Shown one piece after another: positions 1 through 10,000 of a stretch of 64,000 nucleotides of DNA (the stretch's first letter is position 1; each line of letters starts with the position of its first letter). The position numbers were made by a program, and so were the translations under genes. The stretch lies in assembly GCA_022072455.1 (NCBI GenBank), contig JAJVHY010000004.1, forward strand, positions 362,285 to 426,284, given 5' to 3'. This DNA is from Verrucomicrobiia bacterium (lineage in GTDB: Bacteria; Verrucomicrobiota; Verrucomicrobiia; Palsa-1439). The notes beneath the pieces were generated by a model that was not told where the DNA came from, did not search any database, and saw nothing but the letters and a program-made list of their open reading frames with translations.

Positions 1-1
1 T

Positions 2-253
2 CCACAGACGTCCAACCCACCCCACGGCGCGCGGGCTTTCGAAGAGGGGCTCCTGCCGAACGGCGAGTGGCGGGTGATTTTCGCGGGCTTCACTGTGACG
101 CATCGGTTCAGCGGGCATTCGTTCATCCGGACCACGCTCGGCCGGTCCGACCAGCGCCAGGGGCTGAGTCTTTATGTCTGTACGGATAATCTGAACACGG
201 CGCCGGGTGATGGGATTGAAGTGCGGCAGGAGTTGACCATTGAGAAGACTTAG
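2..253 (+). CDS. 3' end of an unidentified CDS (partial)
   Basis: An open frame enters from the left edge and stops at a TAG at 251-253, giving the last 83 residues. I do not recognise the family. The fragment is rich in beta-prone residues and ends in RQELTIEKT. Its last 14 bases overlap the next gene, whose ribosome binding site (AGGAG, 228-232) lies inside this frame, so the two are probably one transcript with coupled translation. It could be the C-terminus of another secreted carbohydrate-active protein, but that is only inferred from the neighbours. Confidence 0.5.
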   Translation, partial: PQTSNPPHGARAFEEGLLPNGEWRVIFAGFTVTHRFSGHSFIRTTLGRSDQRQGLSLYVCTDNLNTAPGDGIEVRQELTIEKT

Positions 254-2816
254 CCCCTTTGCCGGTTACATCTGCATTCTGCTCACGGCGGTCTCGTTCG
301 TGACGGCCCGGGCAGAAGACGCCTTGTACCCGCGCCCCCGTCAATTCAAGGGAGCCACGCCGGCCGAGGTGCGGACCTGGCAGAAGGAATCCCGCGATTT
401 TCTGGCCAAAACGCTTTTCGGCCGCGCCATGCCGGACAAGATTGACCTCAAGATTACAGAGGAGCGGATTGCCAGCAAAGGCACGTTCGATCTGTACCGG
501 GTGATTTATCAGTCCACCCTTTCGCGCACCAATTACGCTCTGGTTTCCGTGCCGAAGGGCCAAGGGCCGTTTCCCGCCATTCTCGCGCTGCATGGGCACG
601 AATGCGCGACCGATCCCGAGGCCTTCCTCCGGGAGGGGCATGTTGACGACTTCTGCCGTTATTTCGCGCAGCGGGGGTTCGTGGTCGTCTGCCCGGATGT
701 GCTCAATCACCAGTTGCAGCCAGAAGCTGGCTTCACACTCATCGGCACCTGGCTGTACGATGCGTTGCGGTGTCTGGACTACCTGGCGGCGCGCAAGGAT
801 GTCGATCCCGACCGAATCGCGTCGGTAGGACTATCCACGGGCGGATTCCTTTGCCTGTACGCCGCGGCATTGGATGAGCGGATTAAGACAGCGGTGCCCG
901 CCGGCGCCTATTCCACGATGAAACACGACTTTGCCCATTTCAAATGTCCGCCCGGTTGCGATTGCGGCACATCGAAAATCGAGGGTTTTCGCGATCTGGA
1001 TTATTGCGATGTGGCGGGCCTAGTCGCACCTCGCGCGCTCCGGGTGATGCACGGGAAGCAGGATCCGGCTTTCTACCCAGGCACCGACCCCAAGAGCATC
1101 GTCGGGACCTCGCAAACAGCCGTCATGAACCAAGGTGATTTCGATGCCGCCGTAGCGGAAACGCGGAAAATCTACCAGGTCTTCGGAAAGCCCGAACTCT
1201 TCGACGTGTACTGGCATCCCAAAGGGCACGCTGTGGACAATCCGGCGGCCTTTGATTCGATCCGGAGCCGGCTTGGCATCACCACACCTCTCGTGACTCT
1301 CGCCAAGGTCACGCTGGATGGCCTTTTCGGCGAATTCATGGTCCTGCAACGCGAACAGCCAATCTCGATTTGGGGACGAGCCACACCGGGCGAGCATCTG
1401 GTTGTAACACTCGGCAACCAGTCGGTGAACGCCACGGCGGATGCGCAAGGGAAATGGCGTGTCTCGTTTGCCGCCATGAAGGCCGGGGGGCCGTACGCGT
1501 TGAAGGCCGAGGGCGACACGGTGGCGAGGGCGCGCGATGTGCTAATCGGCGATGTCTGGGTGTGCGGCGGGCAGTCGAACATGCGGTTCAGCATGGGCCA
1601 GGCCCTGGGCGGCAAGGAATTCCTGCAGAACACCTACACCAATCTGCGCGTCTGTCCGATGGACGGGCCGATTCGCAGCCGGCCGATACTGGATGCGCCT
1701 CCAGGCACGTGGGCCATTGCCGGTCCGGGAGCTCCGGCCTGTTCCGCCGTCGCCCAGGCCTTCGGTCGCGAGCTTCAGGCGCATTTGGGCGTTCCCATCG
1801 GCCTGATCGTATGCGCGGCCAATTCCACGCCGATCGAGTCGTGGATGCCGAATGAAGCATTCAGTTCCGACCCCGAACTGAAATACATCCTCGCTGAAAT
1901 GGACAAAGCGATCAGCAACCAGTGCGCCGAATTGGATGCCATGCCGGCCAAATTCGAAGCCTGGCGAAAAGAAGCGGACCAGCGCGAGCGCGCCGGCCAG
2001 ACGGTGGAAGGCCCGCCAAGTTGGGGCAAAGGGGATCCGCGGCAGAGCATTTTCCGGCCCGCCGTCTTGTTCAACGGGTGCATTGCCCCTCTGACACAAC
2101 TGCCGATCAAGGGCGTGATCTGGTACCAGGGCGAATCGAACGGTAGCATGGCAGATGAATATCGCCGCGAACTTCCCGCGCTGATCCAGGGCTGGCGCGC
2201 CGCGTGGAAGCAACCAGACCTCCCCTTCCTGATCGTCCAGTTGCCCACCTTCCGACCGCAACGCGTCGAAACGAACGGTTGCACCTGGGCGGAGCTGCGC
2301 GAAGCGCAGTTGATGACCTGGCAGAAGGTCAAGAACACCGGCATGGCCGTCACCATTGACCTTGGCGTCGATCCCAAGGATCCGTCACAGGACCCGCTGC
2401 ATCCTCCCAACAAGATACCCATGGGACAGCGCCTCGCCCTGACGGCGCGGGCTGTCGCGTACGGTGAGAACTTGGTCTATTCCGGCCCCATCTACAAAGC
2501 CATGAAAGTGGAGGGCGGGAAAGTTCGTCTGGCGTTCTCGCACATCGGCGGCGGACTCTTGGTGAAAGGCGACGCATTGAACGGATTCACCCTCGCAGGG
2601 GACGACAAGAACTTCCTGCCGACCACGGCTGTTGTGGAAGGCAGCGAGGTGGTTGTTTCCTGCGACAAGGTTCCCGCGCCAGTCGCCGTCCGCTACAACT
2701 GGGCATATGAACCGACACCGCTGGGCAACCTGTACAACAAGGAAGGGTTGCCGGCATCGCCGTTCCGTACGGACGACTGGCCGGCGCTCACAACGGGAGT
2801 CAAGTGGTGGTTCTAA
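240..2816 (+). CDS. Secreted fusion: alpha/beta hydrolase (acetyl esterase-like) + sialate O-acetylesterase-like domain
   Basis: The protein is 858 residues and starts at TTG 240, with AGGAG seven bases upstream. A signal peptide ends near ARA-E (about residue 26). Residues about 30-346 form a dienelactone hydrolase/acetylxylan esterase-like alpha/beta hydrolase. Its apparent triad is Ser199 (GLSTGG), Asp275 (HGKQDP) and His330 (PKGHAVD). Residues about 354-858 are a SASA (sialate O-acetylesterase) module. This has the GGQSNM block with Ser446, the IWYQGES block, and a DPLHPPNK block supplying the Asp/His pair. Both halves look catalytically complete, so the protein should remove acyl groups by two different folds, probably outside the cytoplasm. 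The SASA half is very similar to the protein at 4136-5713, pointing to a local duplication. The real substrate is unknown; sialic acid is only the family name. Confidence 0.88.
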   Translation: MRRLSPFAGYICILLTAVSFVTARAEDALYPRPRQFKGATPAEVRTWQKESRDFLAKTLFGRAMPDKIDLKITEERIASKGTFDLYRVIYQSTLSRTNYALVSVPKGQGPFPAILALHGHECATDPEAFLREGHVDDFCRYFAQRGFVVVCPDVLNHQLQPEAGFTLIGTWLYDALRCLDYLAARKDVDPDRIASVGLSTGGFLCLYAAALDERIKTAVPAGAYSTMKHDFAHFKCPPGCDCGTSKIEGFRDLDYCDVAGLVAPRALRVMHGKQDPAFYPGTDPKSIVGTSQTAVMNQGDFDAAVAETRKIYQVFGKPELFDVYWHPKGHAVDNPAAFDSIRSRLGITTPLVTLAKVTLDGLFGEFMVLQREQPISIWGRATPGEHLVVTLGNQSVNATADAQGKWRVSFAAMKAGGPYALKAEGDTVARARDVLIGDVWVCGGQSNMRFSMGQALGGKEFLQNTYTNLRVCPMDGPIRSRPILDAPPGTWAIAGPGAPACSAVAQAFGRELQAHLGVPIGLIVCAANSTPIESWMPNEAFSSDPELKYILAEMDKAISNQCAELDAMPAKFEAWRKEADQRERAGQTVEGPPSWGKGDPRQSIFRPAVLFNGCIAPLTQLPIKGVIWYQGESNGSMADEYRRELPALIQGWRAAWKQPDLPFLIVQLPTFRPQRVETNGCTWAELREAQLMTWQKVKNTGMAVTIDLGVDPKDPSQDPLHPPNKIPMGQRLALTARAVAYGENLVYSGPIYKAMKVEGGKVRLAFSHIGGGLLVKGDALNGFTLAGDDKNFLPTTAVVEGSEVVVSCDKVPAPVAVRYNWAYEPTPLGNLYNKEGLPASPFRTDDWPALTTGVKWWF

Positions 2817-2818
2817 GC

Positions 2819-4090
2819 ATGACGAACAATCCCATGAAAGACGTCTTTGAAAGAAGAACGAATGGGCGGTCCAAGTTCTCGTTTGTCGTTGTCGCGGCGG
2901 CGGTGACTCTTCTTTTTGCCCCGGCGTCCAGCCGGGCTGATTTCAGTGTCGCCAACATATTCGGCGACCACATGATCCTCCAGAGGGGAGTCGCCGTGCC
3001 CGTCTGGGGGCGGGCCGATCCGGGCTCAGAAATCACGGTGCGGATGGCCGAGCGCACCGCCGCAGCCAAGACGGGGACGGACGGCCTCTGGCGGGCCGAG
3101 CTGCCGGCGATGGATGCCGGGGGGCCTTACGAGATGACGATCTCCGGTCCTGCAAGCATTGTGCTCAAGAATGTGCTCGTGGGCGATGTCTGGCTCTGCG
3201 TCGGCGATGCCGGTATGCAGAAAATGGCCGGTCAGGTGCCAGTCGCCACACAGATCCTCGCCCGTCAGCCGGCTTCGTTGCGGACGTCCGTCCCGGGAAC
3301 GCAGTCAACGTCCACGTCGGCGCCGGATTTGTCCCGCCGCACCGGCTGGTCCATGGGCACACACGTCAACTCGCAGTACTTCTCCGCCATCGGCATAGCC
3401 TTTGCGGATGAATTGCGCGAGCGCTTAGAGAAAAAGGATCTTCCCATCGGCCTGATTCAGATTGCGGGTCCGAACACGCCCATCGAAGCCTGGGTCCCAC
3501 GCGGTTCGCTCACCGTCAATCCGGAGACAAAACTGCTTGTGGATGCGTACGATCAGGCGGTTGCGTCCTACCGCAAGGCGACGGAGGCGCTAATTCCCAC
3601 CTACAAGCAGTGGCGCGCGGATATGGAGAAGGCCGAACAGACGGGATCCGCCTGGCCCCAGTCGCCCAGCCTGCCGCCCGAACCCCGCTCCAACAACAGT
3701 AAGCCCTGCGGCTACTTCAACGGCGTTATATCTCCGCTTGCCTCATTCCCGGTGAAAGGCGTGGTTTGGAGTCACGGGGAAACCGATGTGAATCGAGCCG
3801 GATTGTACCGCCAGATCTTCCCGATGGTCATCCAGAGCTGGCGCGATGCTTGGAAATCCCCGGATCTGCCCTTCTTGTTCGTCCAACTCGGCGCGTCCGG
3901 CGCAAAGGCCGGAGAAGCGAAAGAAACAGCATGGGCGGCGCTGCGCGAGGCGCAGAAATCGGCCGCCGACCTTCCAAAGACCAGCATGGTAACGATTCTG
4001 GATGTTCAAGGATCGGACGCTCTCCTCCAGATCGGCAGGCGTCTGGCGGAAGCTGCGCTGAAGACGGCTTATGGGAAAGCCACGCAGTAG
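2819..4090 (+). CDS. Catalytically degenerate SASA-like secreted protein
   Basis: The protein is 423 residues from ATG 2819, two bases after the previous stop; GTG 2804 or ATG 2834 are alternatives and no start has a strong ribosome binding site. A hydrophobic signal region ends at SSRA-D (about residue 40). The order of blocks is that of a SASA protein (FGDHMILQRG, GDVWLC, VVWSHGE, GWR-like helix). However, the nucleophile block reads VGDAGM (residues 128-133) in place of GGQSNM, so the serine is Ala131. The C-terminal Asp-x-x-His block is missing because the protein ends about 100 residues early. It should therefore not hydrolyse esters by the SASA mechanism. It may be a binding or partner subunit of the active enzyme next to it. 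The frame is intact, which argues for function rather than decay. Confidence 0.82.
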   Translation: MTNNPMKDVFERRTNGRSKFSFVVVAAAVTLLFAPASSRADFSVANIFGDHMILQRGVAVPVWGRADPGSEITVRMAERTAAAKTGTDGLWRAELPAMDAGGPYEMTISGPASIVLKNVLVGDVWLCVGDAGMQKMAGQVPVATQILARQPASLRTSVPGTQSTSTSAPDLSRRTGWSMGTHVNSQYFSAIGIAFADELRERLEKKDLPIGLIQIAGPNTPIEAWVPRGSLTVNPETKLLVDAYDQAVASYRKATEALIPTYKQWRADMEKAEQTGSAWPQSPSLPPEPRSNNSKPCGYFNGVISPLASFPVKGVVWSHGETDVNRAGLYRQIFPMVIQSWRDAWKSPDLPFLFVQLGASGAKAGEAKETAWAALREAQKSAADLPKTSMVTILDVQGSDALLQIGRRLAEAALKTAYGKATQ

Positions 4091-4135
4091 AACAACTATC
4101 GAACGCAGGAACAGCGAGAAAACAGAGGAGATCGA

Positions 4136-5713
4136 ATGACGAACACAATGCGGTTGTGGTTACTGGTTGCCATGCTCCTGCCCTTCAGTGCGCGGGCGGA
4201 GCTGAAGTTGAGCGGCCTTTTTTCCGACCACATGGTCCTGCAGCGAGACGCGCCATGCTCTGTCTGGGGCTCAGCCACACCCGGCGCTGAGATTACGGTT
4301 CAAATCGCCGGCCAGACGGTGAAGGCCAACGCGGACGCGGGCGGACGCTGGCTTGTCAAACTGGCGCCCCTGCCGGCCGGTGGCCCCCTCGAACTCGTCG
4401 TCTCCGGCGGCGGGAAGACCATCACGATCAAGGATGTCCTGGTGGGCGACGTCTGGATCTGTGGCGGGCAGTCGAACATGGTGCTTCCCTTAAGCCGGGC
4501 GCTGGGCGCCGCCGAGGTGCTGACGAACACCTACGCCAAGCTGCGGTTGTCGCTGGCCGGGTCGCCCGTGCGCGGACAACCCGTGCTCGAGGACTCGGCC
4601 GGGAGCTGGGCTATCGCCGACCCAAGCTCCATGGGTGGTTTCTCGGGAGTCGGTCTGATTTTTGGCCGCGAATTGCAGCAGCATCTCGGCATTCCGATCG
4701 GCCTCATCCAATGCGCCGCGAATGGGTCGGTGGCGGAAGCTTGGACTCCGCGGGAAGCGATGGCCACCAATCCGGCGCTGAGCGACATGATCGAGATTGT
4801 GGATAAAGCCATCGACACCCATCGTTCGCGGTTGGCCGCCTGGCCAGACGCGTTCACGAACTGGCTCAAAGAGTCCGACAACCGGGAACGGCGCGGGGAA
4901 CCGATCCCGCCACCGCCCTCGATGGGACAGGATCCGCGAGTCAACCCCTACCGGCCTTCCGGGATGTTCAACGGCGGCATCGCGCCGTTGACGCGGTTCG
5001 CCATCAAGGGCGTGGTCTGGTACCAGGGAGAATCGAACGGCGGTTTTGCCTACCAATACCGGGAACTGTTTCCCGCGCTCATCGCCGGCTGGCGGGCGCA
5101 CTGGAAGCAGGGTGACTTCCCTTTTCTGTTCGTCCAACTGCCAACCTACCGGCCGCGGAATCCCGAAACCAACGGTTGCTCCTGGGCCGAATTGCGGGAA
5201 GCGCAACTCATGACGTGGAAGCGCGTGAAAAACACCGGCATGGCCGTGACGATTGACCTCGGAGCCGATCCCAACGATCCCAAGCAGGATCCCCTCCATC
5301 CGCCGAACAAGATTCCGGTGGGCCAGCGGCTGGCGCTGGTTGCCCGCGCCGTGGCCTACGGGGAGAAGGTCGTCGCTACCGGCCCGATCTATGATTCGAT
5401 GACCAGCGAAAGCGGAAAGATCCGGCTCAAGTTCTCGCACATCGGCGGCGGGCTTTCGGTCAAAGGCGACCGGCTCGAAGGCTTCACGATTGCCGGCGCG
5501 GACAAAGTCTTTGTTCCGGCTGCCGCCGCAGTCAACGGCAACGAGGTGGTTGTATCCAGCGACAAGGTGCCCGCGCCGGTGGCGGTCCGGTACAACTGGG
5601 ACTATGAGCCGAAACCGCTGGGCAACCTCTACAACAAGGAAGGCCTACCGGCTTCGCCCTTCCGGACCGACGACTGGCCCGGGTCGACGGCGACAGCGAA
5701 GTACTGGTGGTAG
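4136..5713 (+). CDS. Secreted sialate O-acetylesterase-like enzyme (SASA)
   Basis: The protein is 525 residues and the start is fixed by a strong GAGGAGA ribosome binding site at about 4123-4132. The signal peptide ends at SARA-E (about residue 21). It carries the full SASA catalytic set: GGQSNM with Ser113, VVWYQGES at about 293-300, and DPLHPPNK with Asp385 and His388. The C-terminal beta domain ends in the same LYNKEGLPASPFRTDDWP-type tail as the fusion protein at 240-2816, so the two are recent paralogues. The expected reaction is removal of O-acetyl groups from a sugar. It sits between two SASA-like proteins that lack the catalytic residues, in an active/degenerate alternation. Confidence 0.9.
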   Translation: MTNTMRLWLLVAMLLPFSARAELKLSGLFSDHMVLQRDAPCSVWGSATPGAEITVQIAGQTVKANADAGGRWLVKLAPLPAGGPLELVVSGGGKTITIKDVLVGDVWICGGQSNMVLPLSRALGAAEVLTNTYAKLRLSLAGSPVRGQPVLEDSAGSWAIADPSSMGGFSGVGLIFGRELQQHLGIPIGLIQCAANGSVAEAWTPREAMATNPALSDMIEIVDKAIDTHRSRLAAWPDAFTNWLKESDNRERRGEPIPPPPSMGQDPRVNPYRPSGMFNGGIAPLTRFAIKGVVWYQGESNGGFAYQYRELFPALIAGWRAHWKQGDFPFLFVQLPTYRPRNPETNGCSWAELREAQLMTWKRVKNTGMAVTIDLGADPNDPKQDPLHPPNKIPVGQRLALVARAVAYGEKVVATGPIYDSMTSESGKIRLKFSHIGGGLSVKGDRLEGFTIAGADKVFVPAAAAVNGNEVVVSSDKVPAPVAVRYNWDYEPKPLGNLYNKEGLPASPFRTDDWPGSTATAKYWW

Positions 5714-5770
5714 CCGGGATTCACACATGAAACGCGTAATTCAGCATCCATCGAACGACAAGGGGAGAAG

Positions 5771-7012
5771 ATGACAAAGACAACAATCACGCGACTCGTA
5801 CAAACATGGGCAGCCATCTGTCTGATGTTCCCGTCCGTCATCGAGACCCGGGCCGACCTGCTTGTGAACGGACCCTATGGTGATGGAATGGTTATTCAGC
5901 GCGATGTGCCAGTGCCGGTCTGGGGCACGGCGGCTCCGGGCGAAGAAGTGACGGTCGCGTTCAACGGCCAGACCGTTTCCGGCAAGGCCAGCGCGGACGG
6001 CGCGTGGAAGGTCATTTTGGCGAAAATGTCGGCGGGCGGCCCCTGGGACATGGAGATCAAAGGCCAAAGCAGCGTGACCTTGAAGCGAGTCTATGTCGGC
6101 GATGTCTGGCTCTGTGCCGGCGGGCAATTGGCGGATCTAGCCGCCGGCAACGTCAAGGGCACGGCGCAACTGATTGCGCAGCCTGTGCCGCTCTTGCGGA
6201 TCGGTGTGCTGGCGCGCGCCAGCGTGGGTGCGCCCGTCTCGCGGTTCGCCGGCCGCAACGTCTGGATGGAAGCGTCCATGAGCGGTGGGGTGGCGGGATA
6301 TTCGGGCCTGGGTCTCTATTTTGGGATGGAACTGCAAAAACAGCTCGGCGAGCCGCGTATGCCTGTCGGCATCATGGTCGGGACCTCGGCCAATACTCTC
6401 GTCGAGTCGTGGACGCCGCGCGCCGCGCTGGAAGCAGACGCGGAGTTGAAACCGATCGCGGAAGCGTACGACAAGGCCGTCGCCGACTATCGAAAATCAG
6501 CGGAGAACTACATTCCCCTTTTCCAGCAGTGGGTCCGGGACATGGATCAGGCGGAAAATGCGGGCGCTTCCTATCCCCAGGGTCCGCCTCTCCCGCCCGA
6601 GCCGCGCTCTGACAACCGCAAGCCGTGCGGTTTTTACAATGGCACCATCGCCCCGCTAATTCCGTTTCCAGTCAAGGGCGTCGTCTGGAGTCATGGCGAA
6701 TTGAACATCCAGAAGCCGGAGCAGCACAAACGCCTCTTGCAGGCGTTGATCGGCGGCTGGCGGGCGGCGTGGGGTGGGGCGCAGATCCCCTTCCTGATGA
6801 TCGAAGTGTCACCTGCCGTGCCGGACCCGGCGGCGGGGGCCGACGCTCAGTGGGTCGCGCTTCGCGAGTCGCAGAAGGCGGCCCTCAGCCTGCCGGGCAC
6901 CGCGATCATTCCGACAGCCGACATTGGCAACAAGGCCGAATCGATACCGGAGATCGCCAAACGTTGCGCGCAGGCAGCGATGAAAACTGCTGGCGCCAGT
7001 GTGTCGAAATAA
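5771..7012 (+). CDS. Catalytically degenerate SASA-like secreted protein (second copy)
   Basis: The protein is 413 residues; the start at 5771 follows an AGGGGAGA ribosome binding site. An N-terminal hydrophobic signal ends near TRA-D (about residue 28). It closely resembles the protein at 2819-4090, for example in the shared LPPEPRS-N-KPCG and VKGVVWSHGE stretches. The nucleophile block is AGGQLAD, so the serine position is Leu120, and the C-terminal Asp/His block is absent. The serine was replaced differently in the two copies (Ala versus Leu), while the rest of the fold is kept. That suggests the non-catalytic state is old and tolerated or selected. A carbohydrate-binding or subunit role is possible but unproven. 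Confidence 0.82.
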   Translation: MTKTTITRLVQTWAAICLMFPSVIETRADLLVNGPYGDGMVIQRDVPVPVWGTAAPGEEVTVAFNGQTVSGKASADGAWKVILAKMSAGGPWDMEIKGQSSVTLKRVYVGDVWLCAGGQLADLAAGNVKGTAQLIAQPVPLLRIGVLARASVGAPVSRFAGRNVWMEASMSGGVAGYSGLGLYFGMELQKQLGEPRMPVGIMVGTSANTLVESWTPRAALEADAELKPIAEAYDKAVADYRKSAENYIPLFQQWVRDMDQAENAGASYPQGPPLPPEPRSDNRKPCGFYNGTIAPLIPFPVKGVVWSHGELNIQKPEQHKRLLQALIGGWRAAWGGAQIPFLMIEVSPAVPDPAAGADAQWVALRESQKAALSLPGTAIIPTADIGNKAESIPEIAKRCAQAAMKTAGASVSK

Positions 7013-7022
7013 AGCTGAGACA

Positions 7023-10000
7023 ATGATGAACAACAGAAAAACGGCCCGGCGATTCCTTCATGCCGGTTTGGCGCTGATCGCCGCACCCGCCTTCGCGGCG
7101 GCCGAACAAGTCACCCTGACCTTCGACCAACCGCAGACGGCCGGGATCAGCGGCTTTCGTGCGTTGTGGGATACTCCCGTCGTCCTGAGCGAATCGGGCA
7201 TGGTTCACATGGTTTTGAATGACCGGTTCGGCAGCGGAGTCAGCGCGATCTGGGAACCATCGCGCCGGCTAGCCTCCAAGAAGGGGAAGAACTTGGAATT
7301 TGGCACGTGGTCCGGCAACTTCTGGGCGGCCCCGAAGGCATCGCCTGACGTTCCCGGCGCGCTCGTGTTTGATGCGGTGCATCGCAGCCTGCTGGTGCGG
7401 TTTCCCGGTTCGGCCGAAGCACTGGCCGCCAAGATGAAGGAGGGGTATCAGGTCGAAAAGGTCGAACTAGTCCTGCCCTATCGCAGCACCGAACTCTGGG
7501 CGGAGGGTTATCGCCCGCCTTCCGGTATGTCGTTCGCGGGCCCGTATTGGGCCACGGCCAAGTTCCAGTGGCACGCCGTCGCCTGGATGCTGCGGCGTCC
7601 CTGGGTGGCCGATGAGCAGATCGGGCCGACGTACAATGCCTTCATCAACGGCGCGGGCTTCTGGGCGAAGTACGGCGCCCAGGATCCGGAGGAAGACCGC
7701 TTCCCGACCCAATTCGGTCCGGCCGAAGTCTCGTCCAATCAGCCGCTCGGCCGGCTCGACGTCACCGCAGCCGTGACAGATGTAACTTTCGGGCGCACCA
7801 CCGGAGAACGTCTGCGCGCGCTTGAGGAAAACGGCTTCCTCGTGCGGAAATGGGAATTGTACGACGTCAAGGATTGGCGCAACGGGTACGAATGGGGCAC
7901 GGCAAGCGGCGGACGTGGAATCTTGGTTCAGACGCCGCGTTTGGAGGTGGTCTTGGCCCGCGGGAAGAAACAGACCGTCAAACTTCCTGCGCCCGCGGAC
8001 TTGGGGAGACTGGCGGCGCAACTGAAAAGCGACGGGCGCGGTGGCAAACCTACTGCGCTCATGCCGTCGGCGACGCAGATTGCCGGCTTCGTGGAGAAGT
8101 TCAAGTTCGCCAAACCTGCCTGGATGCCGGAATGGCAGTGGCAGCGAGTGCAGGAACTTTACGCGCTCGGCGGCGCTCGCGCTCTTCCCTCCACACCCGA
8201 AGCGTTTGGCCGGTGGATTGACGGCCTGCTGTCCGTTCCTCCCCGCGCTTGGAGCGGTTTCGACGCGGTCGAACGCACGCAGGAGACCCTGCTCTATTCC
8301 GAAGCCATGCCCGAACCGGTTCTTGACCATCAGAAGCTGTACTGGACCGCCTGGCTCATGCCGGATCGTGACATATCGGAACTGGTGCAGGGTTACATCG
8401 GCGGCGACAAGGCGCAGGAATACTACCAGCGGACCCGTGACTGGCGCGGCAATTTCAGCGTGTACCGGACCTATGTACACGCCATGGGCACCATGAATTT
8501 CAACCACTGGGCCACTGCCGGCGTCCTGCTCGGCGGAAAAATCATCGGTTCGGAAAAGATGATGGCTGAAGGACGCCGCGGTCTGGAGCAATGGCCCCTG
8601 CGCACTTGGTGCTGGTTCGACGGCAGCACCCAAGAATCCATTGACCATTATTATTTCGCGCATTCGCTGACGGCGCAAAAAGTGTTTGCGGATCTTGGTC
8701 CATCTCATCTGGATCAAATGATGGGCGAAAGCATCCTCGCCAAATCGGTGGAAGAACTGACTTCCTCCTATCATCCGGGCCTGCGGCGATTCATCGCTTC
8801 ATCTTCGCGGACGGGGATCGCTTACCTGCTGACGATTCAGGACGGCCTGCAATACATCATCCACACCTTGTCCCGCAACGGCGCGCTCACCGACGTTGGT
8901 AATCCGGTGACCCCCGGCAGCATGCCGGCCATCGGCACGCAACTCCCGCCGGGGCTCGTCGCCCAGCAGACCCTGAACGGGCCGTGGGCGCCCGAATGGC
9001 TGGCCGGCATGGTCGACGACAAGCCGCTGCCTTACGAAATGACCGTGAATTACAAAATGTGGGGCAAGTATGCTCAAACGCCGCTCTGGCGCCGGACCTA
9101 CTTGGGCAACCATTATGGCCTGGCCTGCCTGGATGTGGCGGTCCAAAACGAGACCGTCCCGGCCATGGCTCAGTGGCGGCGCACACCGGCTCCCGTGACC
9201 AAGTCCGAGGAACTCGGCACGTTAATTGTCCGGTACGGCATCAACGATACCGAACTACTGGATAGCATCTTTCGCGGCAGCACGAGCCGGAACCCAAACG
9301 GATATGTCGGGGCCCAAGGTGGGCACACTGTCGCACTCCAGCACCACAACAAGCTGATCCTGCTCACGAGCCCGTATGACCAGCTCCAAGCCATCTACGG
9401 CCGTCCGATCCCCAAGGATATCTTCAGTCTGCAGACGACCATCGGGCTGTTCAATTTCCAACCCAACCCCTCCTGGGAAATGTATTTCGATGAGAAGCGC
9501 GTGGCCGAATTCCCGGCCGCCGGAAAGATTGGTCAGCGGATCACCATCCGGGATGGCGTCAGTTATATCGGGCTAATTCCCATTCCGGGAACCGACCTCG
9601 GGCGCAACCAAGATGTCGTCATCAAGCCCGGCGGCGCGCCGGTGGAGATGCAGGGTGGCGGCAAAATCGCGCCGACCTTGCTGATCGAAGCCTACAACTT
9701 CAAGGCGGATCAGCCGATGAACACCAATTCGATAAACTGGAAAGCGGTGGATCAGGCCTATGGCGGGTTCGTGATCGAGATGGGCGACGCCACCGAGTAC
9801 AAGGACTTCGCGGATTTCCAGAAACACATTCGCGAAACGAAACTGGAACTGCGCTGGGATGCCGCGGCAGCCACACTGCATCTCGTCTATCGCAGTGCCG
9901 GCGATACGCTGGAACTCGGCTACCGTCCTGAATATGCCGGAAACTGGGATCGGCAATTCCCGACCGACCAGGTTTTCCCGTACCGGCGCGTCAACGGTGC

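Noticed and set aside
1020..2422. Minus-strand frames of 140-240 residues in the first SASA gene
   Set aside because: They are antisense to clear catalytic motifs and show no protein family.
7467..8774. 435-residue open frame on the minus strand
   Set aside because: It is antisense to the large secreted protein at 7023-10499, with no family features and no ribosome binding site context.
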